Shown here: in pieces, positions 28,720 to 37,646 of the stretch | How positions within the stretch are numbered: position 1 is the stretch's first letter | Layout of the letters: each line of letters opens with the position of its first letter | From: Escherichia sp. ESNIH1 | GTDB taxonomy: Bacteria > Pseudomonadota > Gammaproteobacteria > Enterobacterales > Enterobacteriaceae | Assembly (NCBI GenBank): GCA_002918705.1 | Contig: PQKR01000001.1 | Location: 248,001-312,000 of the forward strand | Length of the DNA stretch: 64,000 nucleotides | Direction of reading: 5' to 3' | Program-made: the position numbers and the translations under genes | The notes under the pieces: model-generated | Database searches by the model: none | What the model was told of the DNA's origin: nothing | The model's input: only the letters and a program-made list of their open reading frames with translations

Positions 28720-28834
28720 TGCAAGGTTACCCGCTATATTGTCTTGTAGTGTCACTTAACCGTAGACCGCGCGGGTAGCTCTCGCCAGGTTCTGAAGTAG
28801 TTTTACATTAAGCGGAGTATGAGACGCTCAGCCT
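28720..28834 (-). promoter_or_regulatory. crtE upstream region
   Basis: This is the short gap between the SDR gene and crtE, on the same strand. It is the only visible place for a crt operon promoter. No clear terminator separates the two genes, so read-through from the SDR gene is possible. Confidence 0.4.
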
Positions 28835-29590
28835 TTAGATCTGAGCCATACCGCCGTCAACAAACAGCTCTGCACCGTTGATAAAGCTGGCCGCGTCGGA
28901 GCCGAGAAACGCCACGACTTTGCCTATCTCCTCCGGCTCACCCAGGCGGCCCAGCGGTACCTGCGCGGCAAGCGCGTCAAACAGCCCCTGACGATGCTCA
29001 TCCGGCACCAGATCGCCGAGGCCTGGCGTACGAACCGGGCCGGGGCTGACCACGTTGACGCGGATACCGCGATCTTTCAGATCCAGCGCCCACGAGCGGG
29101 CAAAGTTGCGCACCGCGGCCTTACTGGCGCTGTAGACGCTGAAGCTGGCAGTGCCCTTAACGGAGGTGGTCGATCCGGTTAAAATCACCGATGCGCCATC
29201 CACCAGCAGCGGCAGCGCCTTCTGCACCGTGAACACTACGCCGCGCACGTTGGTACCGAAGATACGGTCAAAATGCTCTTCGCTGATGGCGCCCAGCGGC
29301 TGCATATCGCCACCTCCGGCGTTGGCAAACAGAATGTCCAGCCGCCCGGCCTGTTTCGCAATCTGGGCATAGACCGCGTCCAGCTCTGCCAGCTTAGAGG
29401 CATCGGCGCGAATGCCGGTCGCCGCCGCGCCGATGGCATCTACCGCTGCGTCAAGCTCAGCCTGGCGACGTCCGGTAATAAATACCTGCGCGCCCTGAGC
29501 CGCCAGCACCTGCGCGGTAGCCAGACCAATGCCGCTTGTACCTCCGGTGACCAGCGCAATTTTACCGTCGAGTTGTTTGCTCATCTTCAT
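28835..29590 (-). CDS. Short-chain dehydrogenase/reductase
   Basis: This classical SDR oxidoreductase of about 251 residues has the cofactor loop [12 protein letters not shown], the catalytic serine region ILTGSTT and YSASKAA (Tyr-x3-Lys). The substrate is unknown. AGGAAGGA stands before two possible ATGs (29590 and 29584). It lies directly before crtE on the same strand, but nothing in the sequence ties it to carotenoids. Such SDRs are often annotated as glucose or 3-oxoacyl dehydrogenases without proof. Confidence 0.85.
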   Translation of the reverse strand: MKMSKQLDGKIALVTGGTSGIGLATAQVLAAQGAQVFITGRRQAELDAAVDAIGAAATGIRADASKLAELDAVYAQIAKQAGRLDILFANAGGGDMQPLGAISEEHFDRIFGTNVRGVVFTVQKALPLLVDGASVILTGSTTSVKGTASFSVYSASKAAVRNFARSWALDLKDRGIRVNVVSPGPVRTPGLGDLVPDEHRQGLFDALAAQVPLGRLGEPEEIGKVVAFLGSDAASFINGAELFVDGGMAQI

Positions 29591-29712
29591 GTTCCTTCCT
29601 GTTTAATAGTGAGTATCGGGATTGCCCGTCACCGCATCGTCAGGGCATGGATGAACTCTACTGCGCATTGGATTGGTGAAAAATAGTGAAAAATAGAAAG
29701 GACTATTTATGG

Positions 29713-30477
29713 TTATGGATAATCACCGGTGAGGAGCGACGCGTAATCCTGCCGTGAAACGTAGCTAAAGCCACTGATGAACAGTGCCGCACACAGGGTG
29801 CGATACGCCGGGTCGCTCACCAGCTGGCGCAGCGCATCGCGCAGTAGGGCTATGCGCGACGGCGGCGTGTTTCTGGCGGTAATCAACGGCAGCCCCGGCG
29901 CGGCAGGGCTTGCACCGATAACGGCAAGGTCAGAGATTAAGTGTGGCGCATGTCGCTGGAGCAGAGCGAAGGTGACGCAGTCGATAGCTGCAATATCCGC
30001 CCTGCCCTCGCCGATCGCAACCAGCGACTGGCGGTGGCTGCCGCTGAAGATAACGTCCCTAAAGAACGTCCCGTGCGGTGCCAGCGGCGCGACCATCTGC
30101 ATAAATACGTTGTAGCCAGACTGGGAGTCGGGTGCATTGCAGACCGCGCGGCTGCCGCGAAAATCCGCCAGCGTCTTATCCCTGTCGCGCTGGCGCACCA
30201 CCAGCAGGCTGCGGTAGCGAATGCCTTCGCAGCCGGGAGCCGAATAGTGAAAGCAGCCCACCGTCTGCACCTCCGGCAGTCGCGTGACCAGCGGATAGCC
30301 GCAGGCCTGGCTGAGCAGGAGATCGTCGCTCTGCCAGTGGGTCAGCAGATCCTCCTCCGGCCAGACCGGCGTGACGGCAACGCCCCTTGTCGCCAGCAGC
30401 GCCTGTACAGCCTGGATCAGCGCCTCGCTATCCGGGCGGTAGAGGTTATACATCGGAAACGCAATCTTACTGCTCAT
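29713..30477 (-). CDS. PhnD-like periplasmic-binding-fold protein
   Basis: The 254-residue protein resembles the phosphate/phosphonate-binding family (CEGIRYRSLLVVR; SGSHRQSLVAIGEGRADIAAID; LITARNTPP). It has no evident signal peptide, so it may act in the cytoplasm or be a remnant of a sensor. No permease or ATPase gene is nearby. The ATG at 30477 lies inside the end of the desaturase gene (11-base overlap), so the two are co-transcribed; the longer frame to 30516 is less likely. Confidence 0.7.
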   Translation of the reverse strand: MSSKIAFPMYNLYRPDSEALIQAVQALLATRGVAVTPVWPEEDLLTHWQSDDLLLSQACGYPLVTRLPEVQTVGCFHYSAPGCEGIRYRSLLVVRQRDRDKTLADFRGSRAVCNAPDSQSGYNVFMQMVAPLAPHGTFFRDVIFSGSHRQSLVAIGEGRADIAAIDCVTFALLQRHAPHLISDLAVIGASPAAPGLPLITARNTPPSRIALLRDALRQLVSDPAYRTLCAALFISGFSYVSRQDYASLLTGDYP

Positions 30478-31441
30478 TACCGTTCGTCCTGGTAAAGCCG
30501 GGATGGGCATTAACATTCACCGAGCGCCATAGAAAGTGCCGCAGCCACTCGCCGTAGCCGCGCACAAGAAAGCCGCCGTTGCGCTGCTGATAGCTCGCCC
30601 GATCGCGCAGATAGACATTGCGTAATGCGTACCAGGGTACGCCCGGCAGATCGTGATGAACAGAATGGTAGTTCAGATTAAGGAACAGCACCCGCCACGG
30701 CAGCGAGGCCTCGTTGATCACCGAGCGGGCAAGCGGATCGTCGTCCGCCCGATGCTCCAGAAAGGAGCGCACCTTCGTCAGCGCCAGCGCCGGATAGCTG
30801 ACCGCCAGCACAAAGTAGAGGATCGAGAATTCGCAGCGCACCAGCCAGGCAAAGGTTAACGCCAGCAGAACACCGTGCACGATCCACATCGCTATCGCCC
30901 GACGATCCAGCTGGCGAAATGAGGTCAGCATCCCGCCCACTAGCTGGATGATATCCAGCGCCGGGGCCAGCAGCAGGCGACCGGGGAAGGTGTTGCGCAG
31001 GGCAATCAGCTTGCGCTGCCAGGGCGCATAGCGCCGCCAGCGCCATTCGGGAATGTAGTAGGACTCGGGATCGTCCTCCGGCTGGGTGAGCAGATGAGTA
31101 CGGTGGTGCGCCAGATGTGCATCCCGATAGAGACCGTAGGGGTACCAGACCGCCAGCGGCATCAGCCCCAGCAGCTGGTTTACCCGTGGGTAGCGCGTAG
31201 GGTGACCGTGGATCAGCTCATGCTGGAGCGACATGTACCAGGTGGTGAACCAGATCAGCAGCAGCGTGGCGGGCAGCAGCCCCAGCGTCTGCCAGAGCGC
31301 CAGCGTCGCAAACCAGCCGCCGTAGATCGCAACAATCAACATCCAGGTCGGCAGCTCGCTGCGCCACAGCCAGGAGCGGGCGCGCTGCCGGACCCAGTCG
31401 CGCTGCTGCTCATGCAGCCAGCCAGCGGTACTTTTCGCCAT
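30467..31441 (-). CDS. Membrane fatty-acid-desaturase-family protein
   Basis: This di-iron membrane desaturase or hydroxylase has 324 residues. The three histidine clusters are complete: HELIH (74-78), HLAHHRTH (109-116) and HSVHHD near 260. Several membrane helices are present. It could act on fatty acids, or on carotenoids given its nearness to the crt genes; the sequence does not decide. The gene after it (PhnD-like) overlaps by 11 bases. Confidence 0.8.
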   Translation of the reverse strand: MAKSTAGWLHEQQRDWVRQRARSWLWRSELPTWMLIVAIYGGWFATLALWQTLGLLPATLLLIWFTTWYMSLQHELIHGHPTRYPRVNQLLGLMPLAVWYPYGLYRDAHLAHHRTHLLTQPEDDPESYYIPEWRWRRYAPWQRKLIALRNTFPGRLLLAPALDIIQLVGGMLTSFRQLDRRAIAMWIVHGVLLALTFAWLVRCEFSILYFVLAVSYPALALTKVRSFLEHRADDDPLARSVINEASLPWRVLFLNLNYHSVHHDLPGVPWYALRNVYLRDRASYQQRNGGFLVRGYGEWLRHFLWRSVNVNAHPGFTRTNGNEQ

Positions 31442-31586
31442 CGTATCCCCTACTCCCCTTGCTCGTCAGATAGAGCAAACGATGTGAGAAAACGGCGGTA
31501 ATGACAAAGAATTTAAATGGCTTAGCTTTTGCGAGGCGCGGCAATAATATAGCGCCCGGTGGTCAACGCCGGGCAGAGGAGAAGCG

Positions 31587-32540
31587 TTATGCGCCTGCGT
31601 TGTCCAGGGCGAGGATATCTTCAGGGGTCAGCTGAAGATTGATAGCCTCAACAAAGCCGTCCACGTGCTCAATTTTAGTAGCGCTGGCGATAGGTGCGGT
31701 CACGCCGGGGCGGCTAATCAGCCAGGCAAGTGCCACCTGTGCAGGCTTCACGCCGTGCCGCTCAGCAACGCTGTCCAGCGCCTCCAGAATGGCATAGCCG
31801 CGCGGGTTAAGATATTTACCGACGCCCTCGCCGCGCTGGCTCTGGCCCAGATCTTTCTCGCTGCGATACTTCCCGGAGAGGAAGCCGGAGGCCAGGCTGT
31901 AGTAGGTCACCACGCCAATATTCTCCCGCACTACCAGCTCCTGCAGTTCGCCTTCAAAGCTGTCGCGATCGTAGAGGTTGTACTCCGGCTGTAGCACCTG
32001 GTAACGCGGCAGGCCGTTAGCATTCGCGGCCTTAAGTGACGCCTCTAGCTGCGCCGCATTGAGATTGGACGCGCCAATGGCGCGGATCTTGCCGGCTTTC
32101 AGCAGCTTCTCATACGCGCCGAGGGTCTCTTCATAGGGCGTGCTGTCATCTGGCCAGTGGGAGAAGTAGAGATCGATATAGTCCGTTTGCAGACGCTTGA
32201 GAGAGTCATCTACCGCCTGCTCGATCCAGCGGGCGGAGAGCCCTTTTTTCCCCGGCTCGCCAAGGTCGGAGCCGACTTTGGTAAACAGGGTGATCTTTTC
32301 CCGTGCGCCAGGGTGAGCTGCGAACCATTTACCAAGAATCGTTTCCGATTCGCCGCCTTTGTTGCCCGGCGCCCAGGCAGAGTAGACGTCGGCGGTGTCG
32401 ATAGCGGTCAGGCCGCGCTCCAGCAGCGCATCCAGCAGAGTAAAGCTCTGCTGCTCGTCAACGGTCCAGCCAAAGACGTTACCGCCAAAAACCAGCGGTG
32501 GAATGTGCAATCCCGTCGTGCCTAATGAACGTAAAGCCAT
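31587..32540 (-). CDS. Aldo/keto reductase
   Basis: This NADPH-dependent aldo/keto reductase of 317 residues has a TIM barrel. Active-site blocks are ID-TADVYSAW (Asp, Tyr), FTKVGS (Lys) and LYFSHWPDD (His). The cofactor-binding end is APIASATKIEHVDGFVEA. The substrate is unknown; such enzymes in enterobacteria reduce small aldehydes. The ATG at 32540 with AGGGG upstream is preferred over the TTG at 32546. Confidence 0.85.
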   Translation of the reverse strand: MALRSLGTTGLHIPPLVFGGNVFGWTVDEQQSFTLLDALLERGLTAIDTADVYSAWAPGNKGGESETILGKWFAAHPGAREKITLFTKVGSDLGEPGKKGLSARWIEQAVDDSLKRLQTDYIDLYFSHWPDDSTPYEETLGAYEKLLKAGKIRAIGASNLNAAQLEASLKAANANGLPRYQVLQPEYNLYDRDSFEGELQELVVRENIGVVTYYSLASGFLSGKYRSEKDLGQSQRGEGVGKYLNPRGYAILEALDSVAERHGVKPAQVALAWLISRPGVTAPIASATKIEHVDGFVEAINLQLTPEDILALDNAGA

Positions 32541-32657
32541 GCGCAATACCCCTTTTTTGAGTTACGGTATAGGCAATCGTAGACAAAACACGGCGATGCA
32601 TAAGCAATCTTTTGCGTATGGTTATCAAATGCTGACAATAGCGCACTGAATGCAAAC

Positions 32658-33164
32658 TCAGTAGCGCCGGATGTGAAAACCCTCCTCCGCTTTCGGCTCC
32701 ACGAAATAGCGGGTAATCAGCTCAAACTGCTCGTCGCTGGCGGCGAAGTTGTGCTCTCCTGCTGCGTTGCGCAGCCGCAGCCGGGCCTTGCAGACTTCAT
32801 CGCTGACCGGCAGATAATGCAGCAGATGCTGAGCACCTGATTCGTTAACTATCGACATCATCCACTGTCGGCTGGCGAGAGTATTAGCCGGGAAATCAAG
32901 CACGACGCTAACGCCCGCGTTAAGCAGCGCGATAGTGTGGGGTTTTATGGCCGACCTGAGTTTTTCAGCGTAATGGACGTAATCCTGAACGCTGTGCATG
33001 GTCTCTTTAAACAGGTGCGCCAGCCACATATCCTCGCTGAGCACCACGGTGCCAGGAGTTTTCGCCAGCTCGCTGGCCAGGGTCGATTTCCCGGAGGCGA
33101 TTTTGCCGCACAGGATATGCAGGGTAGGGGCTACCGGTAGCGTACTCACTGACGACGTGTTCAT
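32658..33164 (-). CDS. P-loop kinase-like ATP-binding protein
   Basis: The protein of about 168 residues has a clear Walker A (GKIASGKST) near its N-terminus. A short kinase/zeta-toxin-like fold follows, with LSEDMW as a likely catalytic or lid region and RLRLRNA as a basic lid. Similar proteins are annotated as AAA-family ATPases or cell-wall-linked kinases. The substrate is unknown. The start at 33164 is chosen over 33206 because it gives a normal distance to the P-loop. Confidence 0.7.
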   Translation of the reverse strand: MNTSSVSTLPVAPTLHILCGKIASGKSTLASELAKTPGTVVLSEDMWLAHLFKETMHSVQDYVHYAEKLRSAIKPHTIALLNAGVSVVLDFPANTLASRQWMMSIVNESGAQHLLHYLPVSDEVCKARLRLRNAAGEHNFAASDEQFELITRYFVEPKAEEGFHIRRY

Positions 33165-33477
33165 GACCGTTCGCCTTGCACGTTGATAGTTGGTTTTCTG
33201 AACCATACTCTAATTCTAAGCTGCGGGTACACTACCCTTTTTCAGGGCCGAAAGAGATGCTAAGTTATCAGCTAGCTCTAACACCCGGACCTGCCAATGT
33301 AACGACATCTCAATTCTGACAGCTTTCACGATCGTGCGGCATCTGCTGCATGGACACGCCTGTTTGATTGAGTATGTTAACAATGAATAACCTTTTGATG
33401 CGTGGCGGTGGCAGGCGCTGAGCGCCGCGTTTACATCGCTGGCGCTGGTGATGACGATTCTGGTTCGCTATCGTCGC
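33165..33477. other. Region without an intact gene; possible relic
   Basis: On the plus strand, 33391-33480 reads as PFDAWRWQALSAAFTSLALV and ends VRYRR-stop. It resembles the last transmembrane helix and basic tail of a membrane protein, but has no start codon and a stop just upstream. It may be a decayed gene end. The rest shows nothing. Confidence 0.25.
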
Positions 33478-33515
33478 TAAAAAAGGAAAAGGCTACGGGT
33501 CGGCTGACCCGTAGC
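33478..33515 (-). terminator. Terminator after the PQQ dehydrogenase
   Basis: GCTACGGGTC-GGCT-GACCCGTAGC (33492-33515), read on the minus strand, is followed by a T-rich run. Confidence 0.8.
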
Positions 33516-33528
33516 AGAGAGGAAAAAA

Positions 33529-35922
33529 TTACTTCAGGCGGTAGGCAACAACGGCGTCGCCGCCTTTGGTGCCCAGCGAGCCGTGACCGCCCGCGGCAAT
33601 AACCACGTACTGCTTGTTATCGCTGCCCAGGTAGGTCGCCGGGGTTGCCTGGCCACCTGCTGGCAGCTCGGTCTGCCACAGCAGCTTGCCGGTGTTGATA
33701 TCGTAGGCGCGGAAGAAGTTATCTGCCGTTGCGCCGTGGAACACTACGTCACCCGCCGTCACCAGCGGACCGCCGTGGGCAACCATCCCCATCGGGAAGC
33801 CGATTGGGAAACGCCCCGGCAGGAAGGTAGTGTTGAGGTTTTTGGTGGTACCCACGCGACGCATCCACTCCGTTTTACCGGTGGTCAGATCGACGCCTAC
33901 CATCCGGCCCCACGGTGGAGCAATACACGGAATACCCAGATCGGAAGAGAGCTGCTGAATGTGGATCGCGTAGGTGCCCTGGAAGTTTTCGTTCCAGTAC
34001 GGCGAGTTCTCCTTGGTAAACAGGCGCTCTTCTTCTGTCTGCGGGGTACGTTTGATCAGGTTGTATTTATAGGCCAGACGTACCGGCGAAGCGATCAGGA
34101 TCTGACGCTCCGGATCGATAGCCACCGATCCCCAGTTAAACACGCCGATGTTACCCGGGAAGACAATGGAACCGCCTTCGGTAGCTGGCGTCCACGGGTT
34201 ACCGTCGTAGCGCAGCGATTTAAAATCGATACGGCAGGCCATCTGATCGAACGGCGTAATCCCCCACATTGCCTTTTCGCTCAGCGGATCGGGAATAAAG
34301 TTCAGCGCGGAGACCGGCTGGGTCGGCGAGAAGCGCTCCCCGGTGATGCCGCCTTCGGTCGAGACCTTCTGCTGGTTGATCGGGTAGACAGGCTCCCCGG
34401 TCAGACGGTTAAGCACAAACAGGTTGCCAGTTTTGGTCGGCAGGATAACAACCGGCTGCTTTTTGCCCTGGTAGTCGATATCCAGCAGTGACGGCTGAGA
34501 CGGGTTATCGCGGTCCCACAGGTCGTGCGTCGAGGACTGGAAGCGCCATTTGAACGCGCCGGTGTTGAGATCCAGCGCCACCAGCGTGTCGCGGAACTTC
34601 TCGGTGTTGCTCTGCGGATCGCGCTGGGTACCCACTTCATCCGGCGAGGCGTTGCCAAACGGCACGTAGACCAGGCCGTTTTTCAGATCGGCGCTGAGGG
34701 TGGCCCAGGCTACAGGGGTATCCTGCGGGAAGGTCTGCCCGGCGGCAATCGGTTGGGTATTTTCAGGATTTGCCGGATCGAAGTTCCAGACCAGACGACC
34801 GGTCACGGCGTCAAAGGCGCGGATCACGCCCGACGGGTTACCGGTGTTATAGCCGTTATCCATTACGGAGCCGCCGAGGATCACCAGCTTACCGGCCACC
34901 AGCGGAGCGGCGGTCTGCATCAACGCGTGCGGACGAACGGTACCCATGTTGTCATGCAGATCGACAATACCGTTAGTCCCGAAATCGGCGCACGGTTTAC
35001 CGGTATCGGCATCCAGCGCGATCAGTTTTGCATCGGTAGTGGCGTTGTAGATGCGGCGAGTACAGGCTGCCGGTGCAGCGGTAGTGGCTGCCGGCTGGGC
35101 CGAGCTGCTGTTCTGCACGGCTGCGCTGCCGTCATAGTAGCTTACGCCACGGCAGGTCTGGTGCTGCTGGAGGTAGGAGCGATCCTTTTCAGGAACGTAT
35201 TTCCACTTAAGCGCCCCGGTCTGCGGATCGAGAGCGTGCACCTCGTTGTGCGGCGTACAGAAGTAGAGCGCGTTATTGACCTTCAGCGGCGTCGCCTCGA
35301 AGGTGTATTCGGTCGCGTCTTTGCTGTCGCGCAGGTCGCCGGTGTGGTAGGTCCAGGCTACTTCCAGATCGCTGGCGTTATCTTTATTGATCTGGTTGAG
35401 CTTAGAGAAACGTAGACCGTTGGTGGTGCCACCGTAAGCGGTCCAGTTATTTTCCGCGACGTCAGCGCTGGAGGCGTTACGTGCAGTAGTAATGGTGCCC
35501 TCCTGCGGGTACGGATCGTAGAAGCAGAGGCCGATCACCAGGGCGATCATCACCGCTACGGTACCGCCGAGGAAAGGATGGAAGCGACGCTCCCCTGCGC
35601 CATTGGCGCGGAATAGCGGACGAACCACCCACGGCATCGCCAGCCAGAGGCCAATGACGCCAATCAGATCGCCGCGCGGGATCCACTGCCACTTATCAAA
35701 GCCGACCTCGTAGATGATCCAGGCCAGAACAATCCACATCAGCACCGCGTAAAGGCTAAGCGCAATGCGTTTGTTCAGGTAGAGCGTTACGGCGGTGGCA
35801 ATGAGCCCCACGGCCATTACGGCGTAGAATGGCGAGCCGCCGACCAGCAGCAGCTTCGCCCCCATATAGAGCATCGCGAGCCCAATGAGCGCGATGACAA
35901 TACTTGTTATTTTGTTAAGCAT
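33529..35922 (-). CDS. Membrane-bound PQQ-dependent dehydrogenase (glucose/quinate type)
   Basis: The protein of 797 residues is built like E. coli Gcd. Five N-terminal membrane helices (residues 1-140) are followed by a periplasmic eight-bladed PQQ propeller (NWTAYGG start, HDLWDRD, FDQMACR, GGHGSLGTKGGD end). It passes electrons from sugar oxidation to ubiquinone. It differs enough from E. coli Gcd that the substrate could be glucose, quinate or another polyol or aldose, so no symbol is given. An internal Ala/Ser-rich stretch (SSSAQPAATTAAPAAC) is unusual. A strong KdgR-like box lies just upstream. Confidence 0.85.
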   Translation of the reverse strand: MLNKITSIVIALIGLAMLYMGAKLLLVGGSPFYAVMAVGLIATAVTLYLNKRIALSLYAVLMWIVLAWIIYEVGFDKWQWIPRGDLIGVIGLWLAMPWVVRPLFRANGAGERRFHPFLGGTVAVMIALVIGLCFYDPYPQEGTITTARNASSADVAENNWTAYGGTTNGLRFSKLNQINKDNASDLEVAWTYHTGDLRDSKDATEYTFEATPLKVNNALYFCTPHNEVHALDPQTGALKWKYVPEKDRSYLQQHQTCRGVSYYDGSAAVQNSSSAQPAATTAAPAACTRRIYNATTDAKLIALDADTGKPCADFGTNGIVDLHDNMGTVRPHALMQTAAPLVAGKLVILGGSVMDNGYNTGNPSGVIRAFDAVTGRLVWNFDPANPENTQPIAAGQTFPQDTPVAWATLSADLKNGLVYVPFGNASPDEVGTQRDPQSNTEKFRDTLVALDLNTGAFKWRFQSSTHDLWDRDNPSQPSLLDIDYQGKKQPVVILPTKTGNLFVLNRLTGEPVYPINQQKVSTEGGITGERFSPTQPVSALNFIPDPLSEKAMWGITPFDQMACRIDFKSLRYDGNPWTPATEGGSIVFPGNIGVFNWGSVAIDPERQILIASPVRLAYKYNLIKRTPQTEEERLFTKENSPYWNENFQGTYAIHIQQLSSDLGIPCIAPPWGRMVGVDLTTGKTEWMRRVGTTKNLNTTFLPGRFPIGFPMGMVAHGGPLVTAGDVVFHGATADNFFRAYDINTGKLLWQTELPAGGQATPATYLGSDNKQYVVIAAGGHGSLGTKGGDAVVAYRLK

Positions 35923-35949
35923 GATTCCCCTGACATAGACAAATGTACA

Positions 35950-35968
35950 ATTGAAACGGTGTTTTATA
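35950..35968. promoter_or_regulatory. KdgR-like box before the PQQ dehydrogenase
   Basis: ATTGAAACGGTGTTTTATA matches 17 of 19 positions of the KdgR consensus and ends 27 bases before the start codon. This is better than the boxes before togM and ogl in this window. Confidence 0.55.
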
Positions 35969-36022
35969 ACAATTTCGAAACAATGTTACAACGATCACAA
36001 AAAAAATATAGAGCAATGTCAG

Positions 36023-36108
36023 GGCAAATTTATCGATTCGTGCGGGTAAAATGCGGAACACCGTCAAACGCTTGCTGTAGCCACGCTTTGAACTGCTGCA
36101 CATCTTCC
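36023..36108 (-). pseudogene. Possible 3' remnant of a gene
   Basis: Read on the minus strand, one frame gives SWEDVQQFKAWLQQAFDGVP and then HFTRTNR-stop with no start codon. This looks like a protein C-terminus left behind next to the type VI module. I do not recognise the family. Confidence 0.2.
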
Positions 36109-36115
36109 CAACTGG

Positions 36116-36616
36116 CTATCCCAGGTCTGGTAATGTGTCGAATTTTCCCTTTTCTTCTTTATCATTCAGACCTTCTGTCTTTAATTCATCCATTGTTTCA
36201 CGCATGTTATTCAGGCACTCAGTCGCTGGTTGCCCGGCATGCCGGAGTACAGCTACAGCCTGCGTGTAATATTTTTCAATAGCTGCTCTGGTATAGCTAT
36301 TCATCATCGGCAGACTGCAGATCATTATCGAGTCAAATCGTTGAATCAACTCATCCTTGCTGTTACCCATCTCAGTTGTCGCTTTGAGAACGCTCACCGG
36401 GTCTTTCAACAATGCAAAACTGGCTGCTATAGCCAATTCAGTAGCGCGGCTATCATCAAGTGAATCGCCGATTTTATTCACTGACTCAGGCAATGACTGA
36501 ATAGTCTGCGGGTCAGCTCTTTCAACCTTTTTAATAAAATCGCTCCAGCTCGGCTCTGTCGCCAGACATGACATGCTGGTAGTGCATAACATCAGCAAGA
36601 GAACCGTTTTTTTCAT
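36116..36616 (-). CDS. Periplasmic immunity protein (Tldi1-like)
   Basis: The 166-residue protein has a signal peptide (MKKTVLLLMLCTTSMSCLAT) and a mostly helical mature part. Its start overlaps the stop of the effector gene (ATGA), the usual arrangement for effector and immunity pairs. A periplasmic antitoxin is what an L,D-transpeptidase effector needs. The assignment rests mainly on position and export signal; I cannot confirm the family by sequence alone. Confidence 0.7.
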   Translation of the reverse strand: MKKTVLLLMLCTTSMSCLATEPSWSDFIKKVERADPQTIQSLPESVNKIGDSLDDSRATELAIAASFALLKDPVSVLKATTEMGNSKDELIQRFDSIMICSLPMMNSYTRAAIEKYYTQAVAVLRHAGQPATECLNNMRETMDELKTEGLNDKEEKGKFDTLPDLG

Positions 36617-36975
36617 CGGACTACCTCAAGCGTTCTATCATGGGACATAATCACCTGCGAACGAACAGCTGGCCCCATGATAATGCAACCTTCAGAAGCA
36701 AACCCCGGAATAGCTGGCGGCCGCCTTTCACCGTGAATACGAAAACCCGCACGCCCGTAATTCTCACCAGATGTTTGCACCAGAATGATTGTCATTGGAC
36801 TGATTGAGCTGTTATGCCCTGCAATATGATATGTTCCTCGCGGTAATGGCCCCATTCCCTTAACCTGTTGGCGATCAGGGTTGTTTTTGTTGGTCAGCAC
36901 GCCGGAATACCCCCTGCCTTTGAGAGTGCCGTTATGCCACAACTCACCTGTGCTTTGATGGTAAATCCAAGGCAT
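36613..36975 (-). CDS. tlde1: Tlde1-like type VI L,D-transpeptidase effector (DUF2778)
   Basis: This effector of 120 residues probably alters target-cell peptidoglycan as an L,D-carboxypeptidase or exchange enzyme. The catalytic signature is visible: H81 in FRIHGE and S94-x-x-C97 in ASEGCI. The N-terminus (MPWIYHQSTG) and GMGPLPRGTYHI block are typical of DUF2778. The start at 36975 has AGGGGA before it and lies 10 bases after the hcp stop; the longer frame to 37062 would overlap hcp. It was probably delivered on the neighbouring Hcp. Confidence 0.85.
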   Translation of the reverse strand: MPWIYHQSTGELWHNGTLKGRGYSGVLTNKNNPDRQQVKGMGPLPRGTYHIAGHNSSISPMTIILVQTSGENYGRAGFRIHGERRPPAIPGFASEGCIIMGPAVRSQVIMSHDRTLEVVR

Positions 36976-36985
36976 GTCTTTCCCC

Positions 36986-37477
36986 TTACGCCGTCTTGCG
37001 GTCGTTCCAGCTGTCAGAGTGAATAACATTGCCATCCAGGTATTTCCAGGTGACTTTCTCATAGTGAAGCTCGACGATTTCCATATGGTTATGTCTTTCT
37101 CCCTCTTCGGATTTCGTATCCGCCATTACCGGCACGACTGACGTAATCCTCACATTTTCCATACTGGTGTTAAAGTATTCAGCTTCCTGCCCGGCATCAT
37201 TGATTTTGTAAAATTTAAATTCGGCAGATTTCAACGTTTGCCCTGTAGTCACAGCCTTGTAGAGATATGGGCTAGATGAGTCGATCTCTTTCTGGAAAAC
37301 ATACGTTGAATGCTCGCGGGTGCCGGTAGGTTTACCTGTTGCAGAATCGGTAGGAAGAGCGACCCGATGTGCGAGCCCAGTAACTTCAATACTGCCCTCA
37401 CGGTCTTTTACGTCTACAGAGCCTTTAATCCCAGCGCCGCCATCATCTTTTAGCCATAAATAAACGGGTATAGCCAT
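36986..37477 (-). CDS. hcp: Type VI secretion tube protein Hcp
   Basis: The 163-residue protein is of the Hcp family that forms the hexameric rings of the type VI tube and carries small effectors in its lumen. The start MAIPVYLWLKDDGG and SSPYLYKAVTTG, LKSAEFKFY and SWNDRKTA blocks are family-typical. The ATG at 37477 is chosen because AAGGA lies 9 bases before it; an ATG two codons upstream is possible. No other type VI genes occur in the window, so it is an orphan hcp-effector-immunity unit. Confidence 0.9.
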   Translation of the reverse strand: MAIPVYLWLKDDGGAGIKGSVDVKDREGSIEVTGLAHRVALPTDSATGKPTGTREHSTYVFQKEIDSSSPYLYKAVTTGQTLKSAEFKFYKINDAGQEAEYFNTSMENVRITSVVPVMADTKSEEGERHNHMEIVELHYEKVTWKYLDGNVIHSDSWNDRKTA

Positions 37478-37646
37478 GTGCATAAATCCTTATAATTTGC
37501 AGGGTAATTCCTGAAAGCACATAATAACCACAATTATACTAATGATATTTATGTTTGTGTTACTAGCTGTAAGTTGCTCACAGGAAGGGGCAAATCAAAT
37601 ATGCAAAAATTCTTTTCAGCTGTGGGGTACTTCCAGCAGGGGTAGC

